DNA of 64,000 nucleotides, from positions 62,001 through 126,000 of the forward strand of contig NZ_DS572694.1 of NCBI RefSeq assembly GCF_000154985.1, written 5' to 3'. Source of the stretch: Streptococcus infantarius subsp. infantarius ATCC BAA-102 (GTDB lineage Bacteria; Bacillota; Bacilli; Lactobacillales; Streptococcaceae). The notes under the pieces are model-generated. The model searched no databases. It worked only from the letters and a program-made list of their open reading frames with translations, and was not told where the DNA came from. Of the stretch, positions 8,134 through 17,394 are shown in pieces; within the stretch, counting starts at the first letter, position 1; every line of letters begins with the position of its first letter. Made by a program: the position numbers and the translations under genes.

Positions 8134-9780
8134 TTATTTTTTGTATGCGTGTGTGAAGTCTACAGACAAACCTGTTGAGTTACGGACGAGACCTTTAAGG
8201 TCTGGATTTTGAAGTGATTTTGTACTACGGAAGTAGATTGGGTTGTAAAGTGCGTTGTCATAAAGTGCTTTTTCAGCAGCTTTATAATCATCAGCAGCAG
8301 CTTTAGGATCTAGAGCATCTGTAGTAATAGCTTTTTGGTAGGCAGCATCGTAATCTGCATTTGAGAATTTACCATAGTTATATGAGGAACCAGTTGTGAA
8401 GAGTCCGTAGAATGTTGAACCTTCTGGATAGTCACCACCCCAAAGAACAAGGGCAACATCAAAGTTTTGGTTCTTAGTATCTTCAAGACGTTGTTTGAAA
8501 GAAACAAATTTTTCTTCAACTTTCAATCCTGGAAGAGCTTCTTCCCAAGTTTGTTTGATGTAGTCAACTGAAGCTTTTGCAACCGGTGCATCTGAGTCAG
8601 CTGTGATAGTCAATTTAACTGAGTCTGTACCAAGTTCTGCAAGACCTTCTTTGAAGAGTTTTGTAGCTTCTTTCTTATCATAGCTGTAACCAGGTGATAC
8701 GTATTTAGCCAAGTCTGTTCCATCAGGGAGTTTTTCAAGACCTGTTGGTACAAGAGCAGTTGCAGCTTTTGAACCAGTATCGATGGCAGCTTTAACGATA
8801 CCTGCACGGTCAGTTGCAAGGTTAAGTGCTTGACGAACTTTAAGGTTATTCAAAGCAGTAACTGTACCTGTTTGGTTGTAAACCATGTAAGAAGTTGTTG
8901 CTTCTGGAACTGGAACAACATCTTTACGGTTTTTGTTAGCTTTGAATGTAGCTTCTGTGTTTGAGATGTTTGCTGTATCAAGGTCACCATCTTTGTACAT
9001 TTGAACAGCTGTATCTGGTTTCTTAATTGTTTGAACGTTTACTTTCTTAGTTTTAACGTCTTTAGCATCCCAGTAGTATTTGTTTTTCACAAGTGTGAAG
9101 TTACCGCTTGTACCGTTCCATTTTGTAACAGTGTATGGACCTGAGTACAAAGCTTTTTCTGATGTTGTACCATAGTCATCACCTGCTTTTTCAACAAATG
9201 CTTTGCTTTGTGGCATGAAGTTTGAAAATGATAGAAGGCTCATGAACTGTGGAGATGGGTTAGACAAAGTAAAGATAACTTTGTTTCCGTCGGCTTTAAC
9301 TCCAAGTTGGTCAACACCTTTAGTACCTGCAATGACATCTTCAGCATTCAAAACGTGGGCATCTGAAACAAGATACGAGTATTCAGAAGCAGTTTTTGGA
9401 TCTGCAATACGTTGCCATGTGTAAACAAAATCTTCTGCAGTCAAATCACTACCGTCTGACCATTTAAGACCATCACGCAATGTCGCAGTGTATGTCAAAC
9501 CATCTTCTGAAACATCAACACTTTTAGCCAAATCTGGTTGCAATTTTCCATCTTTATCAACACGAAGAAGGTTACTTCCTGAGTTACCAATAGCAATTGA
9601 TGAGTAAGTATCAGTTACTTTTGAAATATCAAGTGTGCTGATTTCAGTTGGTACAAACCAATTGATATCTTTGCTAGCAGATTTTGATGATGAATTATTT
9701 CCACCACATGCTGCTAGTGTAGCAGCAGACAACAATGTGACAGCCCCAAGACCGACACGTTTTAAAGTTTTGATCTCCAT
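8134..9780 (-). CDS. oppA: Oligopeptide ABC transporter substrate-binding lipoprotein (copy 1)
   Basis: Captures peptides outside the cell for an Opp/Ami importer; no permease or ATPase genes are adjacent, so it is an orphan receptor. It has a signal peptide with lipobox LAAC (Cys anchored to lipid) and an SBP family 5 domain (DGLTYTATLRDGLKWSDGS, LNNLKVRQALNLATDR, near-C-terminal YNPIYFRSTKSLQNP). The start at 9780 is preferred because AGGAGG stands nine bases upstream; a longer frame begins at 9798 inside the leader. It is 548 residues, about 70% identical by eye to the next gene, and a clear tandem duplicate. Confidence 0.93.
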   Translation of the reverse strand: MEIKTLKRVGLGAVTLLSAATLAACGGNNSSSKSASKDINWFVPTEISTLDISKVTDTYSSIAIGNSGSNLLRVDKDGKLQPDLAKSVDVSEDGLTYTATLRDGLKWSDGSDLTAEDFVYTWQRIADPKTASEYSYLVSDAHVLNAEDVIAGTKGVDQLGVKADGNKVIFTLSNPSPQFMSLLSFSNFMPQSKAFVEKAGDDYGTTSEKALYSGPYTVTKWNGTSGNFTLVKNKYYWDAKDVKTKKVNVQTIKKPDTAVQMYKDGDLDTANISNTEATFKANKNRKDVVPVPEATTSYMVYNQTGTVTALNNLKVRQALNLATDRAGIVKAAIDTGSKAATALVPTGLEKLPDGTDLAKYVSPGYSYDKKEATKLFKEGLAELGTDSVKLTITADSDAPVAKASVDYIKQTWEEALPGLKVEEKFVSFKQRLEDTKNQNFDVALVLWGGDYPEGSTFYGLFTTGSSYNYGKFSNADYDAAYQKAITTDALDPKAAADDYKAAEKALYDNALYNPIYFRSTKSLQNPDLKGLVRNSTGLSVDFTHAYKK

Positions 9781-9844
9781 AATAGATCCTCCTACCATAT
9801 AACTTTCTTTCGGTATGTTATGTATTATAACACAATATTATCTA

Positions 9845-9859
9845 AAAATACAGAAAATT
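9845..9859 (-). promoter_or_regulatory. Putative CodY box upstream of oppA copy 1
   Basis: AAAATACAGAAAATT (plus strand) agrees at 12 of 15 positions with the CodY consensus AATTTTCWGAAAATT. It sits just upstream of a TATAAT -10 on the minus strand. CodY control of peptide transport is established in lactococci and streptococci; binding here is inference. Confidence 0.5.
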
Positions 9860-10182
9860 TGAAAATTAATTAAAATTTCAAAAAGAGTGCTTACACTCTA
9901 TTTTTTACTCATTTTGCAAACATTTAGACTGATAGAGATGGAAATTGTTCGTTATTTTATAAAAATTCACTTGTTTTGGTGATTTACAATCAGTTTTCTT
10001 TTATCATTTTCAGCGATTATTAGAGCTTTAATCACTCAAATAATCATACTTTTCAAAGTATTTGTCAGCGTATAAAAGCTGACATCGTTTTGCATATTTT
10101 TACACAAAAAGTATAAATATCACACAAAAAAATAAAGCCCAAACATCAGTTGGGCTTATTTGGTTAAACTAAATTCTAATGC
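9860..10182. other. Intergenic region between the two oppA genes
   Basis: No ORF that I can support. It holds a bidirectional hairpin AGAGTG-CTTA-CACTCT with T runs on both sides (9884-9906), a 7-bp hairpin TGTCAGC with GCTGACA (10063-10084), and the terminator of oppA copy 2 (stem AAGCCCAA with TTGGGCTT, near 10134-10158). The two terminators bound about 230 bases in which a small RNA could be made. I see no convincing promoter for one. Confidence 0.35.
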
Positions 10183-11832
10183 TTACTTTTTATAAGCATG
10201 GCTAAAGTCCACTGTTAGACCTGTTGAGTTACGAACAAGGTTTTTAAGATCTGGATTTTGAAGCCATTCAGTACTACGGAAGTAAATTGGATTGTAGTGT
10301 GCACCTTCGTAAAGGACTTTTTCAGCTGCTTTATAATCCGCTGCTGCTGCATCAGTATCCAAAGCATCAGTTGTCAAAGCTTTGTTATAAGCTTGGTCAA
10401 ATTCTGGGCTTGATACTTTACCATAGTTGTAAGCTGATGCTGATGAGAATAAACCATAGAATGTTGATCCTTCTGGATAATCTCCACCCCATGATACAAG
10501 GGCAACTTCAAAGTTTTGGTTCTTAGTATCTTCAAGACGTTGTTTGAAGGTAACAAATTTTTCTTCAATCTTCAAGCCTGGAAGAGCTTCTTCCCAACTT
10601 TGTTTGATGTAGTCAACAGCTGCTTTTGTAACGGCGTCATCTGAATCAGCAGTCACTGTCAATTTAACTGAGTTTGTACCAAGATCAGCTAAGCCTTCTT
10701 TAAATAATTTAGCGGCAGCTTTTTCGTCGTACTTGTAACCTGGTTCAACGTATTTAGAAAGGTCAGTACCATCAGTCAATTTAGCAAGTCCTGGTGTTGC
10801 AAGTGCTGTCGCTGGTTTTGAGCCAGTATCAATAGCAGCTTCTACGACACCTTGACGGTCTGTTGCCAAGTTAAGTGCTTGACGAATTTTTTCATTAGCA
10901 AGAGAGGCAACTGAGCCCGTTTCGTTATAAACGATGTAAGTCATTCGAGCTTCTGGAACTGGAACTGCTTCTTTGTTGCTCTTGTTTGCTTTATAGATTG
11001 ATGAGGTTGCTGAGATATTTGCGGTATCAAGCTCACCGTTTTTGTACATTTGAACGGCAGTATCTGCTTTTTTGATTGCTTGAAGATTGACTTTTTCAGT
11101 CTTAACGTTCTTAGCATCCCAATAGTATTTATTTTTAACTAAAGTAAAGCTGCCATCACTTCCGTTCCAGCCTTTGATAGTATATGGTCCAGAATAGATT
11201 TGGTCTTTAGAAGTTGTAGCATATTTGTCGCCTTCTTTTTCAACAAATGCTTTTTTCTGTGGCATAAAGTTAGAAAAGGCTAGATAGTACTTAAATTGTG
11301 GGCATGGACTTGTAAGCTTAAAGGTAATTTTATTACCATCAGCTTTAACACCAAGTTGACTCAAATCAGAGATTTCACCAGTATTAATCTTATCAGCATT
11401 TTCAAGATGTGATTCAACAGCTAAATAAGCGTATTCTGAAGCTGTCTTTGGATCAAGCATACGTTGCCATGTGTAGACAAAATCATCCGCAGTCAAATCA
11501 CTACCGTCAGACCATTTCAAACCATCACGCAAAGTCGCTGTATATGTCAAACCATCCTCAGAAACTTCGACACTTTTTGCCAAGTCTGGTTTTGGTTCAC
11601 CTTTTTTATCTACACGAAGTAGGTTACTTGATGAGTTCCCAATTGCTAGCGCAGAATATTGGTCAGTATTTTTTGAGATATCCAGTGTCAAAATCTCAGT
11701 CGGTGTGTACCAATTAATCTCGTTTTTATTAGCTACAGTTTTATTTTCGCCCCCACACGCAGCCAATAAAGCAACTAAAGCCAAGCTTACCGCTCCAAGT
11801 CCAACACGTTTTAAAGTAGACTTATTGTCCAT
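10183..11832 (-). CDS. oppA: Oligopeptide ABC transporter substrate-binding lipoprotein (copy 2)
   Basis: Paralogue of the preceding gene with the same architecture: a signal peptide with lipobox LAAC near residue 25, then a family 5 peptide-binding domain with the same landmark stretches (DGLTYTATLRDGLKWSDGS, QALNLATDR, YNPIYFRSTEWLQNP). It has 549 residues. The upstream regions of the two genes are also similar, including the leader around ACTTTCTTTCG, so the duplication took the promoter with it. Differences are spread through the binding lobes, consistent with altered peptide preference (inference). Confidence 0.92.
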   Translation of the reverse strand: MDNKSTLKRVGLGAVSLALVALLAACGGENKTVANKNEINWYTPTEILTLDISKNTDQYSALAIGNSSSNLLRVDKKGEPKPDLAKSVEVSEDGLTYTATLRDGLKWSDGSDLTADDFVYTWQRMLDPKTASEYAYLAVESHLENADKINTGEISDLSQLGVKADGNKITFKLTSPCPQFKYYLAFSNFMPQKKAFVEKEGDKYATTSKDQIYSGPYTIKGWNGSDGSFTLVKNKYYWDAKNVKTEKVNLQAIKKADTAVQMYKNGELDTANISATSSIYKANKSNKEAVPVPEARMTYIVYNETGSVASLANEKIRQALNLATDRQGVVEAAIDTGSKPATALATPGLAKLTDGTDLSKYVEPGYKYDEKAAAKLFKEGLADLGTNSVKLTVTADSDDAVTKAAVDYIKQSWEEALPGLKIEEKFVTFKQRLEDTKNQNFEVALVSWGGDYPEGSTFYGLFSSASAYNYGKVSSPEFDQAYNKALTTDALDTDAAAADYKAAEKVLYEGAHYNPIYFRSTEWLQNPDLKNLVRNSTGLTVDFSHAYKK

Positions 11833-11896
11833 AAAAGTTTCCTCCTACCATAAACTTTCTTTCGATATGTTTGGTATTTTAACACACTATTTTCTA

Positions 11897-11911
11897 AAAA
11901 TACAGAATATT
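11897..11911 (-). promoter_or_regulatory. Putative CodY box upstream of oppA copy 2
   Basis: AAAATACAGAATATT agrees at 11 of 15 positions with the CodY consensus and occupies the same place relative to the start as the box of copy 1. Confidence 0.4.
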
Positions 11912-11951
11912 TTAAAATTAAACAAAAATTGTTTTTTCTTCAAGAAAATAC

Positions 11952-11981
11952 AAAAAAAATCCAGCAGAAGATTCTGCTGGA
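11952..11981 (-). terminator. Terminator of the sucrose-type operon
   Basis: On the minus strand TCCAGCAGAA and TTCTGCTGGA form a 9-10 bp stem followed by eight T, directly after the GH32 gene. Confidence 0.9.
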
Positions 11982-11988
11982 CTTCTCT

Positions 11989-13422
11989 TTATTCGATATT
12001 AAACTTTTTCAAATCATAAATAGTCAACTGACCATCTGATTTTGAATCAAACGTAATTATTTGTTTCAATGTATCGCTAAATACTCTAGATGTCATTGTA
12101 TAACGACCACCATTTATGAAAATTTCTATTGATGACGTATCAGAAAAAAACTGCAATCGGCTAACCTTATCTAAGGCAATATTTCGCTGTGTACGTCCAA
12201 AGCCTGATTCTCCCATTTTTAGCGACAATAGTGAACCATCAAATGTCAAAATAACGTCATCTCTTAAACGAAGAGAAAAACTTTCTGCTGGATTGCTAAA
12301 TGTGACATTTATTTCAAAACAGCAATTTTCTGTTTGCCACTGCGTAAATTCAGATATTTGACTTTGAAACTCGTTCTTTCTTAGCTTTTCAAACTCCTTC
12401 AAAGGTCTTTGATAAACAGCACCATTTTGAAAAACTAGTTCTCTTGGCATTGTCAAAGCATGTCGCCAGTTATATTTTACTGTGGGATCTTCTTGGTATT
12501 CTGACTCCATTGGCAGGCCCATCCAAGCCATCAAAATTCGTCGACCACTTTCATCTTCAAATGTCTGCACTGCATAAAAATCAAAGCCATAATCAAACTC
12601 TTCAAATTTTCTTACAGTATAATCGCCGTGATTCTCATCTACCAAAAAATAGCCACTCTGAAAAACATTTTGGTACCTAGCTTCTTCTTTTTCAAGTCCT
12701 TGAGGTGAAACTGAGAGAATGAGTTGGTTACCTAGTTTAAATAAATCTGGGCATTCCCACATAAAGCCAAATTTTTCACTTGTCTGTATGCGTGTCACAT
12801 AATGCCAGTGCGATAAATCAGTTGAATGATAAACTAGAGCGCAGCCCTTATCTTCAATACTTCTCGCCCCTAAAACCATGATATATTTCTCACCGTCTTT
12901 TAAAATTTTAGGATCTCTGACGTGTGTTGTCATGTCATCTGGATAATCACTATTTGCTAACACAAGTTCTTTACCAGAAAAATGAAAACCGTCACTGCTC
13001 GTCAAATGAATAGTATTCTGCTCACGTCCAGTCAAAATGTAATCATAATCACCATCTAACAATTTGACATTTCCAGTGTAAAAATAATGAATTATTCCAT
13101 CTTTGACAATCGCTGAACCGCTGTAAGCACCGTCGCGATCAAGTCTATTATCCGCAAAAACAAAAGGCTCTTCTTCTTTGTAAGTAAGCCAATCTTTTGT
13201 GGTATAATGTCCCCAAGATTTTATTCCCCAACCAGCATCAAAAGGAGTATATTGAAAATAAACATGGTTAATGCCATTTTTTTCAACTAGACCATTTGGG
13301 TCATTAAGCCATCCAGCCGGTGCCATCAAATGATAGTTTAAACGATTAACGTCCGAATCAACAAGTCGCCGCATGTCATTATGGATTTGACAATCTTTGG
13401 CATATTCTTCTTTCGTGTACAT
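11989..13422 (-). CDS. scrB: GH32 beta-fructofuranosidase, probably sucrose-6-phosphate hydrolase
   Basis: Cleaves sucrose-6-phosphate (or another fructoside) after PTS uptake. The 477-residue protein has no signal peptide, so it is cytosolic. Family motifs are all present: WLNDPNG with the nucleophile Asp near the N-terminus, the RDP motif (HVRDPKI) and MWECPDLF with the acid/base Glu; a beta-sandwich domain follows. The start has GGAGG four bases upstream. It lies 58 bases after a PTS EIIBC gene on the same strand, which supports a phosphorylated disaccharide as substrate. The symbol is by analogy; specificity for sucrose over other fructosides is not shown by sequence alone. Confidence 0.88.
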   Translation of the reverse strand: MYTKEEYAKDCQIHNDMRRLVDSDVNRLNYHLMAPAGWLNDPNGLVEKNGINHVYFQYTPFDAGWGIKSWGHYTTKDWLTYKEEEPFVFADNRLDRDGAYSGSAIVKDGIIHYFYTGNVKLLDGDYDYILTGREQNTIHLTSSDGFHFSGKELVLANSDYPDDMTTHVRDPKILKDGEKYIMVLGARSIEDKGCALVYHSTDLSHWHYVTRIQTSEKFGFMWECPDLFKLGNQLILSVSPQGLEKEEARYQNVFQSGYFLVDENHGDYTVRKFEEFDYGFDFYAVQTFEDESGRRILMAWMGLPMESEYQEDPTVKYNWRHALTMPRELVFQNGAVYQRPLKEFEKLRKNEFQSQISEFTQWQTENCCFEINVTFSNPAESFSLRLRDDVILTFDGSLLSLKMGESGFGRTQRNIALDKVSRLQFFSDTSSIEIFINGGRYTMTSRVFSDTLKQIITFDSKSDGQLTIYDLKKFNIE

Positions 13423-13439
13423 GTTTCCTCCAATAATAT

Positions 13440-13466
13440 AGCCTCCCTAAACAATGTAAGGAGGCT
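13440..13466 (-). terminator. Intercistronic hairpin between EIIBC and GH32 genes
   Basis: AGCCTCC and GGAGGCT pair around a 13-base loop with no good T run on the minus strand. It may modulate read-through or mRNA stability; strict termination is unlikely. Confidence 0.4.
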
Positions 13467-13480
13467 TTGATTTTATTTTT

Positions 13481-14877
13481 TTATTTTTCTTCTTTGAAGA
13501 ATGGTTTTAAGATAATTGTAGCAGCTAGCCCAACTCCAAAGCCAATTAACTGGGCAATAATATAATTTAAATAACCATTGTGAGCAGGGTCACAAATAGC
13601 AATACCTGGTACTACTGTTGTACCAAAACCGAGTGCGGTTAATTTTGCAAAGTAAACATATGCACCTGCAACTGCACCACCAATACATCCTGCAACTAGT
13701 AGGTAACGATAGCGAAGGTTAACACCGAAAATAGCTGGTTCACTAATACCAAACAATGTTGAAGCAAAACTTGGCAAACAAAGTTCACGAGCTTTAGTAT
13801 CTTTCCAGTGAGTAATCAAATAACCAATAACTGCACCAGATTGTCCAATCAAAGCAACTGACATCAATGGGTTGATGAAGTTATGTTTTGTATCAGCAAG
13901 CAATTGTGCTTCTGCTGCACCAATAATATGGTGAAGCCCTGTAATAACCAATAATTGTTGAACACCGGCAAATAAAGCATAACCAACAAATCCTAGATTT
14001 TCAGCAGACCAAACCAATCCACTTGTCAAACCATGTGAAAGAATACGACCTACTGGTCCTACAACTGTAAACAAAAGCAAAGTTGAAAAAAATACAGTAA
14101 ACAAAGGCGCAAGCAAAAGCTTAACAGAGTTTGGTACTACTTTATTGAAGTAAATATCGAGTTTTGCAACAACAAAACCAATCATCAAAGCAACTAAAAT
14201 ACCGCCCTGGAAGCCGACCATTTCAATTGGTAAACCAAATAAATGAATCACTTCAACATGAACAGTTCCAGATGCAGCTGAATAGGCATTTGCAAGTGAA
14301 GAATCAAGCATGATAGCCCCAACAACCATACCAAGAACTGGGTTACCGCCGTAGCGTTTAACTGCTGAATAACAAACTATCATTGGTAAAATAGCAAAGA
14401 TTCCTGTAGATGCAAGACTTGCTAGTCTGTTGATAGCGTATAAAGTTTCATTTTCCTTAACAATGGGGTAATTACTAAGAACACCTGTAATACCCATCAA
14501 AAGTGCTGCTGCAAGGATTGCTAGAATAATCGCAACAAATACATCAGATAGAGATTTAATAACTGCTTGAATAGGATTTGCTTTTTTGGCACTTTCTTGT
14601 TTAAGCTCATTAAGTGTCATATCTGCTATACCGACATATTTTGAAAAAACCTCATACACGTCATTAACTAATCCAGATCCAAAAATCAACTGAATTTGAT
14701 CTCCAGCGACAAATGCTCCTTTAACTAAGTCGACATTTTCAAGTTTTTTAAGATCAGCTAAACTGTTATCTTTTAAAACGATTCTCAAACGAGTCACACA
14801 GTGAGCAACACCTGAAATATTTCCCTACCTCCAACGTATTTTTCAATATCCTGACTAATTTTCTTTAAGTCTACCAT
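13481..14877 (-). pseudogene. PTS EIIBC component, sucrose/beta-glucoside class, frameshifted near its start
   Basis: Membrane permease that phosphorylates its sugar during import. The frame from the ATG at 14877 (with GGAGAC upstream) reads MVDLKKISQDIEKYVGGRE and is then lost. The rest continues in another frame as ISGVAHCVTRLRIVLKD, containing the phospho-Cys of EIIB, then an EIIC domain of about ten membrane helices (for example GITGVLSNY, GGNPVLGMVVGAIMLD, FGISEPAIFGVNLRYRY). Adding one base at the T3 tract 14820-14822 (plus strand) restores a single frame of about 465 residues, so one A was lost from a GAAAAT-like codon pair. No EIIA domain is attached. The gene may be intact in the cell if this is a sequencing error. 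Confidence 0.82.
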
Positions 14878-15304
14878 AATGTCTCCTTTTTTGTTTTGGA
14901 ACCAGCTCAAGCAAACGTTTTTCTGCTGCAATCTTATCTAGACCATACTGGCCCCAGAATTTATTTTCACCAAGTTGAGAGTTTTCTAAAAATGGTTGTG
15001 CGCCGTCATCTGGATAAACAGAACTTGAACTAATCATGATATATGTTTCAAATGAGCCTATTGCTTCTACTAAACAAGAAATGTCATTAGCGTTATAAGC
15101 TGTCACATCCAAAACGATATCGAAATGGAGACTCTTCAATCGATTACCCAAATCATGTCGATCAGCTTGAAGCACAGTCACGCCTTCAACTTGTGTCTTG
15201 GTATTTCGATTGAGCACATAGACGTCATAGCCTTTTTTAGCAAAATAAGCCGCTGTATATTTACTAACAAAAACTGTGCCACCCGTTACAAGTACTGTTT
15301 TCAT
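14855..15304 (-). pseudogene. NAD-dependent epimerase/reductase, C-terminally truncated
   Basis: Short-chain dehydrogenase/epimerase fold: an N-terminal Rossmann start with a modified dinucleotide loop (VTGGTVFVSKYTAAYFAKKGYDVYVL), YIMISSSSVYPD and an active-site-like YGLDKIAAEK. Such proteins usually have 280-300 residues; here homology stops at about residue 136 (LLELVPKQ), and the last residues are a read-through into the ribosome binding site and start of the EIIBC gene. A deletion that fused the two genes is the simplest cause. The start is preceded by AGGAGG. The substrate is unknown. Confidence 0.75.
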
Positions 15305-15425
15305 CCAGAAACCTCCTTTTGAATTATCAGAATATTATGATACTTGCATTGTAGCACAAAAAGACAGCACTTACAAAGAACAACTGTTTTTTAGCTTTTA
15401 TCTCGCGTCATCCTCTAAAACATTC

Positions 15426-15454
15426 AAAAACTGCAGCCAGAAAAGCTACAGTTT
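15426..15454 (-). terminator. Terminator after the 55-residue membrane protein
   Basis: On the minus strand AAACTGTAGC and GCTGCAGTTT form a 10-bp stem with one mismatch, ending in TTTTTG. Confidence 0.6.
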
Positions 15455-15491
15455 AACATCTTATTCTTTATAGATTCAATCGTCTGATAAA

Positions 15492-15659
15492 TTACTCGCC
15501 TTCATCATCGTCATCTTTGTCAATAAATAGTCCAACCATAACCCCAAAGGCAATACCAAGTGACATCCAAAGTCCAATATTATGTGTTAGAAAACCTATT
15601 CCTGCACCAATAGCTACTCCAAATCCCATACCAATTAAGATACCATTTCCTTTAGTCAT
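15492..15659 (-). CDS. Small glycine-rich membrane protein
   Basis: Fifty-five residues: two hydrophobic glycine-zipper-like segments (ILIGMGFGVAIGAGIGF and WMSLGIAFGVMVGLFI) and a strongly acidic tail (DKDDDDEGE). The start has AGGAGGGC upstream and a terminator follows, so it is a complete small gene. I do not know its function; similar glycine-zipper proteins are common in Firmicutes. Confidence 0.75.
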   Translation of the reverse strand: MTKGNGILIGMGFGVAIGAGIGFLTHNIGLWMSLGIAFGVMVGLFIDKDDDDEGE

Positions 15660-15684
15660 AATATTGCCCTCCTAAAATCTGAAA

Positions 15685-16179
15685 CTATAAGTGCTTTTCA
15701 AATCGAAACATTTCTGAAGCCTCATCATCATTTGGATCTTTGTGATGGCTGTTAAAGAATTCAACAATCTTAAACCCACAGCGATTCACATAAAAATGAA
15801 TGTTACGTTTTTCAAAATATGGCGTCACGGTTTCCCAGATTTTCACCTGAGGAAACATCTTTTCAATTTGACACCAAGCGCCGTAGCCAACTCCCTTACT
15901 GTGGCATTTTGGAGAAACAAAAAGCAAATCCAAATTTCCTCTATCTCCCTCGATACGGACTACAACACCACTGACAACCTTTCCACCATCAAGGATACGG
16001 TAGGCTTCTCCACTATCTATGGATTCTTCAATTGTCTCTCGAGAGATGATTTAACCATCTTCTTCAAAATGGTCATCTCGAAGACCAAATTCCTCTAAAG
16101 CTCCATAATTAAAAGTTTCTTGGTTATCTTTAATAAATTGTTCACGATCACTTGAAACAAGTGGTTTCAACTCAATCAT
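15685..16179 (-). pseudogene. GNAT acetyltransferase with an in-frame TAA at codon 43
   Basis: Reading from the ATG at 16179 (Shine-Dalgarno upstream) gives MIELKPLVSSDREQF...RDDHFEEDG, a TAA at 16051-16053, then, in the same frame, IISRETIEESIDSGEAYRIL...GNLDLLFVSPKCHSKGVGYGAW, the acetyl-CoA binding region, and on to the end. Without the stop the protein has 164 residues, a full GNAT domain. One substitution (GAA to TAA would fit) explains the break. Substrate unknown. Confidence 0.8.
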
Positions 16180-16204
16180 ACTTACCTCTTTTAGTGAAAA
16201 ATTA

Positions 16205-16959
16205 TTATCCTTCAACTTTTGAGACGAGTTTTAAAAATTTTTTGGCATTCATCTGCTCATTTGTGACATAATCCCCGTTGTAAAAAAAGCGTAGGTCGTT
16301 ATGGGTGTCGGCGCAGCTTGCGCTGTTTTCCTATCCGTAATTTGAATAGCCTTAAAAGAAATCCCTTCTTGCTTAGCTGTTTCTTCAAGGATTGGGACAT
16401 ACTTAGAATTGAAAGGACATTGGCTGGTGTAATACAAAACATAACCTGATTTTTCAATGTGAGGGTGTTTGGCACAAGCTTTAAAGTTTGGTACTTTAGC
16501 ATCATCGGAAAACGGCAGATACCAAAGTTGAATGCCATTATCAGCTTCATCAGCCACCTTAAAACCTTTGTAAGCTAGGTACTTTGGATCAGCAAGAAAT
16601 GGTTTCTTCTTAGCTGCTGCTAAGATACACAAGCCATTCTTCCCTTTTGCTTTGCTATCAGCGATACAAGCCTCCAGCAAATCAGTCGATTAACCATGAC
16701 CTTTTAAAGAACCCGAAACCCAGAGACAATCAATATACATGTAATCTTCTGCCTCAATGGGATTCCAAGCCTTTTCTGCAGGGATATACTCGATAAAACA
16801 CCTGCCACGTTCAACACTTTTTAGAAAAACAAGTCCATCATCAAAGCGCTCAGATAACCAAGTCTTTTTAGACGAGACTTGAGCATCTTTGTTGTTAAAA
16901 ATAGCACAGCAAATATGCTCGTTTTCTAAATTATCTTTTGTCACTTGGATGTATTCCAT
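16205..16959 (-). pseudogene. GNAT acetyltransferase with a YoaP-like C-terminal domain, broken twice
   Basis: From the ATG at 16959 (AGGAGGT upstream) the frame reads MEYIQVTKDNLENEHICCAI...CLWVSGSLKGHG, then a TAA near 16690, then continues in frame with STDLLEACIADSKAKGKNG (the end of the GNAT domain) and a thioredoxin-like region, YVLYYTSQCPFNSKYVPIL. Near 16287 a seven-T run on the minus strand shifts the frame; one extra T would give LFYNGDYVTNEQMNAKKFLKLVSKVEG and a stop at 16205. So there is one nonsense change and one homopolymer frameshift. This two-domain arrangement is known in clostridia and bacilli. Confidence 0.8.
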
Positions 16960-17060
16960 AATCAATACCTCCTAATCACCCAAGAAAGCGTTATCACTCT
17001 TTGCTTTCATTGTAGCAAAATCAGATGATTATGACAAAAGAAAAACTAACCTTTGAATGG

Positions 17061-17378
17061 TTAGTTTCTTTTTTTCTTAGGGGCAGGTAATTCTTCGTAC
17101 ATGGCTTGCAGCAAGCGGCTGAGTAAAGCTTTGTCATCAAGTTGATCGACTAAAAGCATCTTTTTAGCCCCTTCGTAGGGAATCTCAAGACTTGCTTCTG
17201 GTAATAAAGCTGTAGCAGACTTAGTTAGTTTAATCAAAAAACGATTGTCATAAATCCCACCAATGACCTTACCACGGTAATAAAGGATGTATTCTCCCAT
17301 CATTGAACGGTAGGAAATCTCTGGAATTTCTGAAAGTTGGTCCAATATAAAAGCTAAGTATTCTTTACTTGATGCCAT
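17061..17378 (-). CDS. TfoX N-terminal domain protein
   Basis: About 105 residues, with the TfoX-N signature region (SYRSMMGEYILYYRGKVIGGIYDNRFLIKLT). TfoX/Sxy acts in competence regulation in gammaproteobacteria; stand-alone TfoX-N proteins in Firmicutes have no proven role. The start at 17378 (MASSKEYLAF) is chosen because AAGGAG stands nine bases ahead; the longer frame at 17387 would use GTG. The Lys/Arg-rich tail PKKKRN ends the protein. It follows the hydrolase gene by 16 bases on the same strand. Confidence 0.8.
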   Translation of the reverse strand: MASSKEYLAFILDQLSEIPEISYRSMMGEYILYYRGKVIGGIYDNRFLIKLTKSATALLPEASLEIPYEGAKKMLLVDQLDDKALLSRLLQAMYEELPAPKKKRN

Positions 17379-17394
17379 ATCGTTCACTCCTTAA

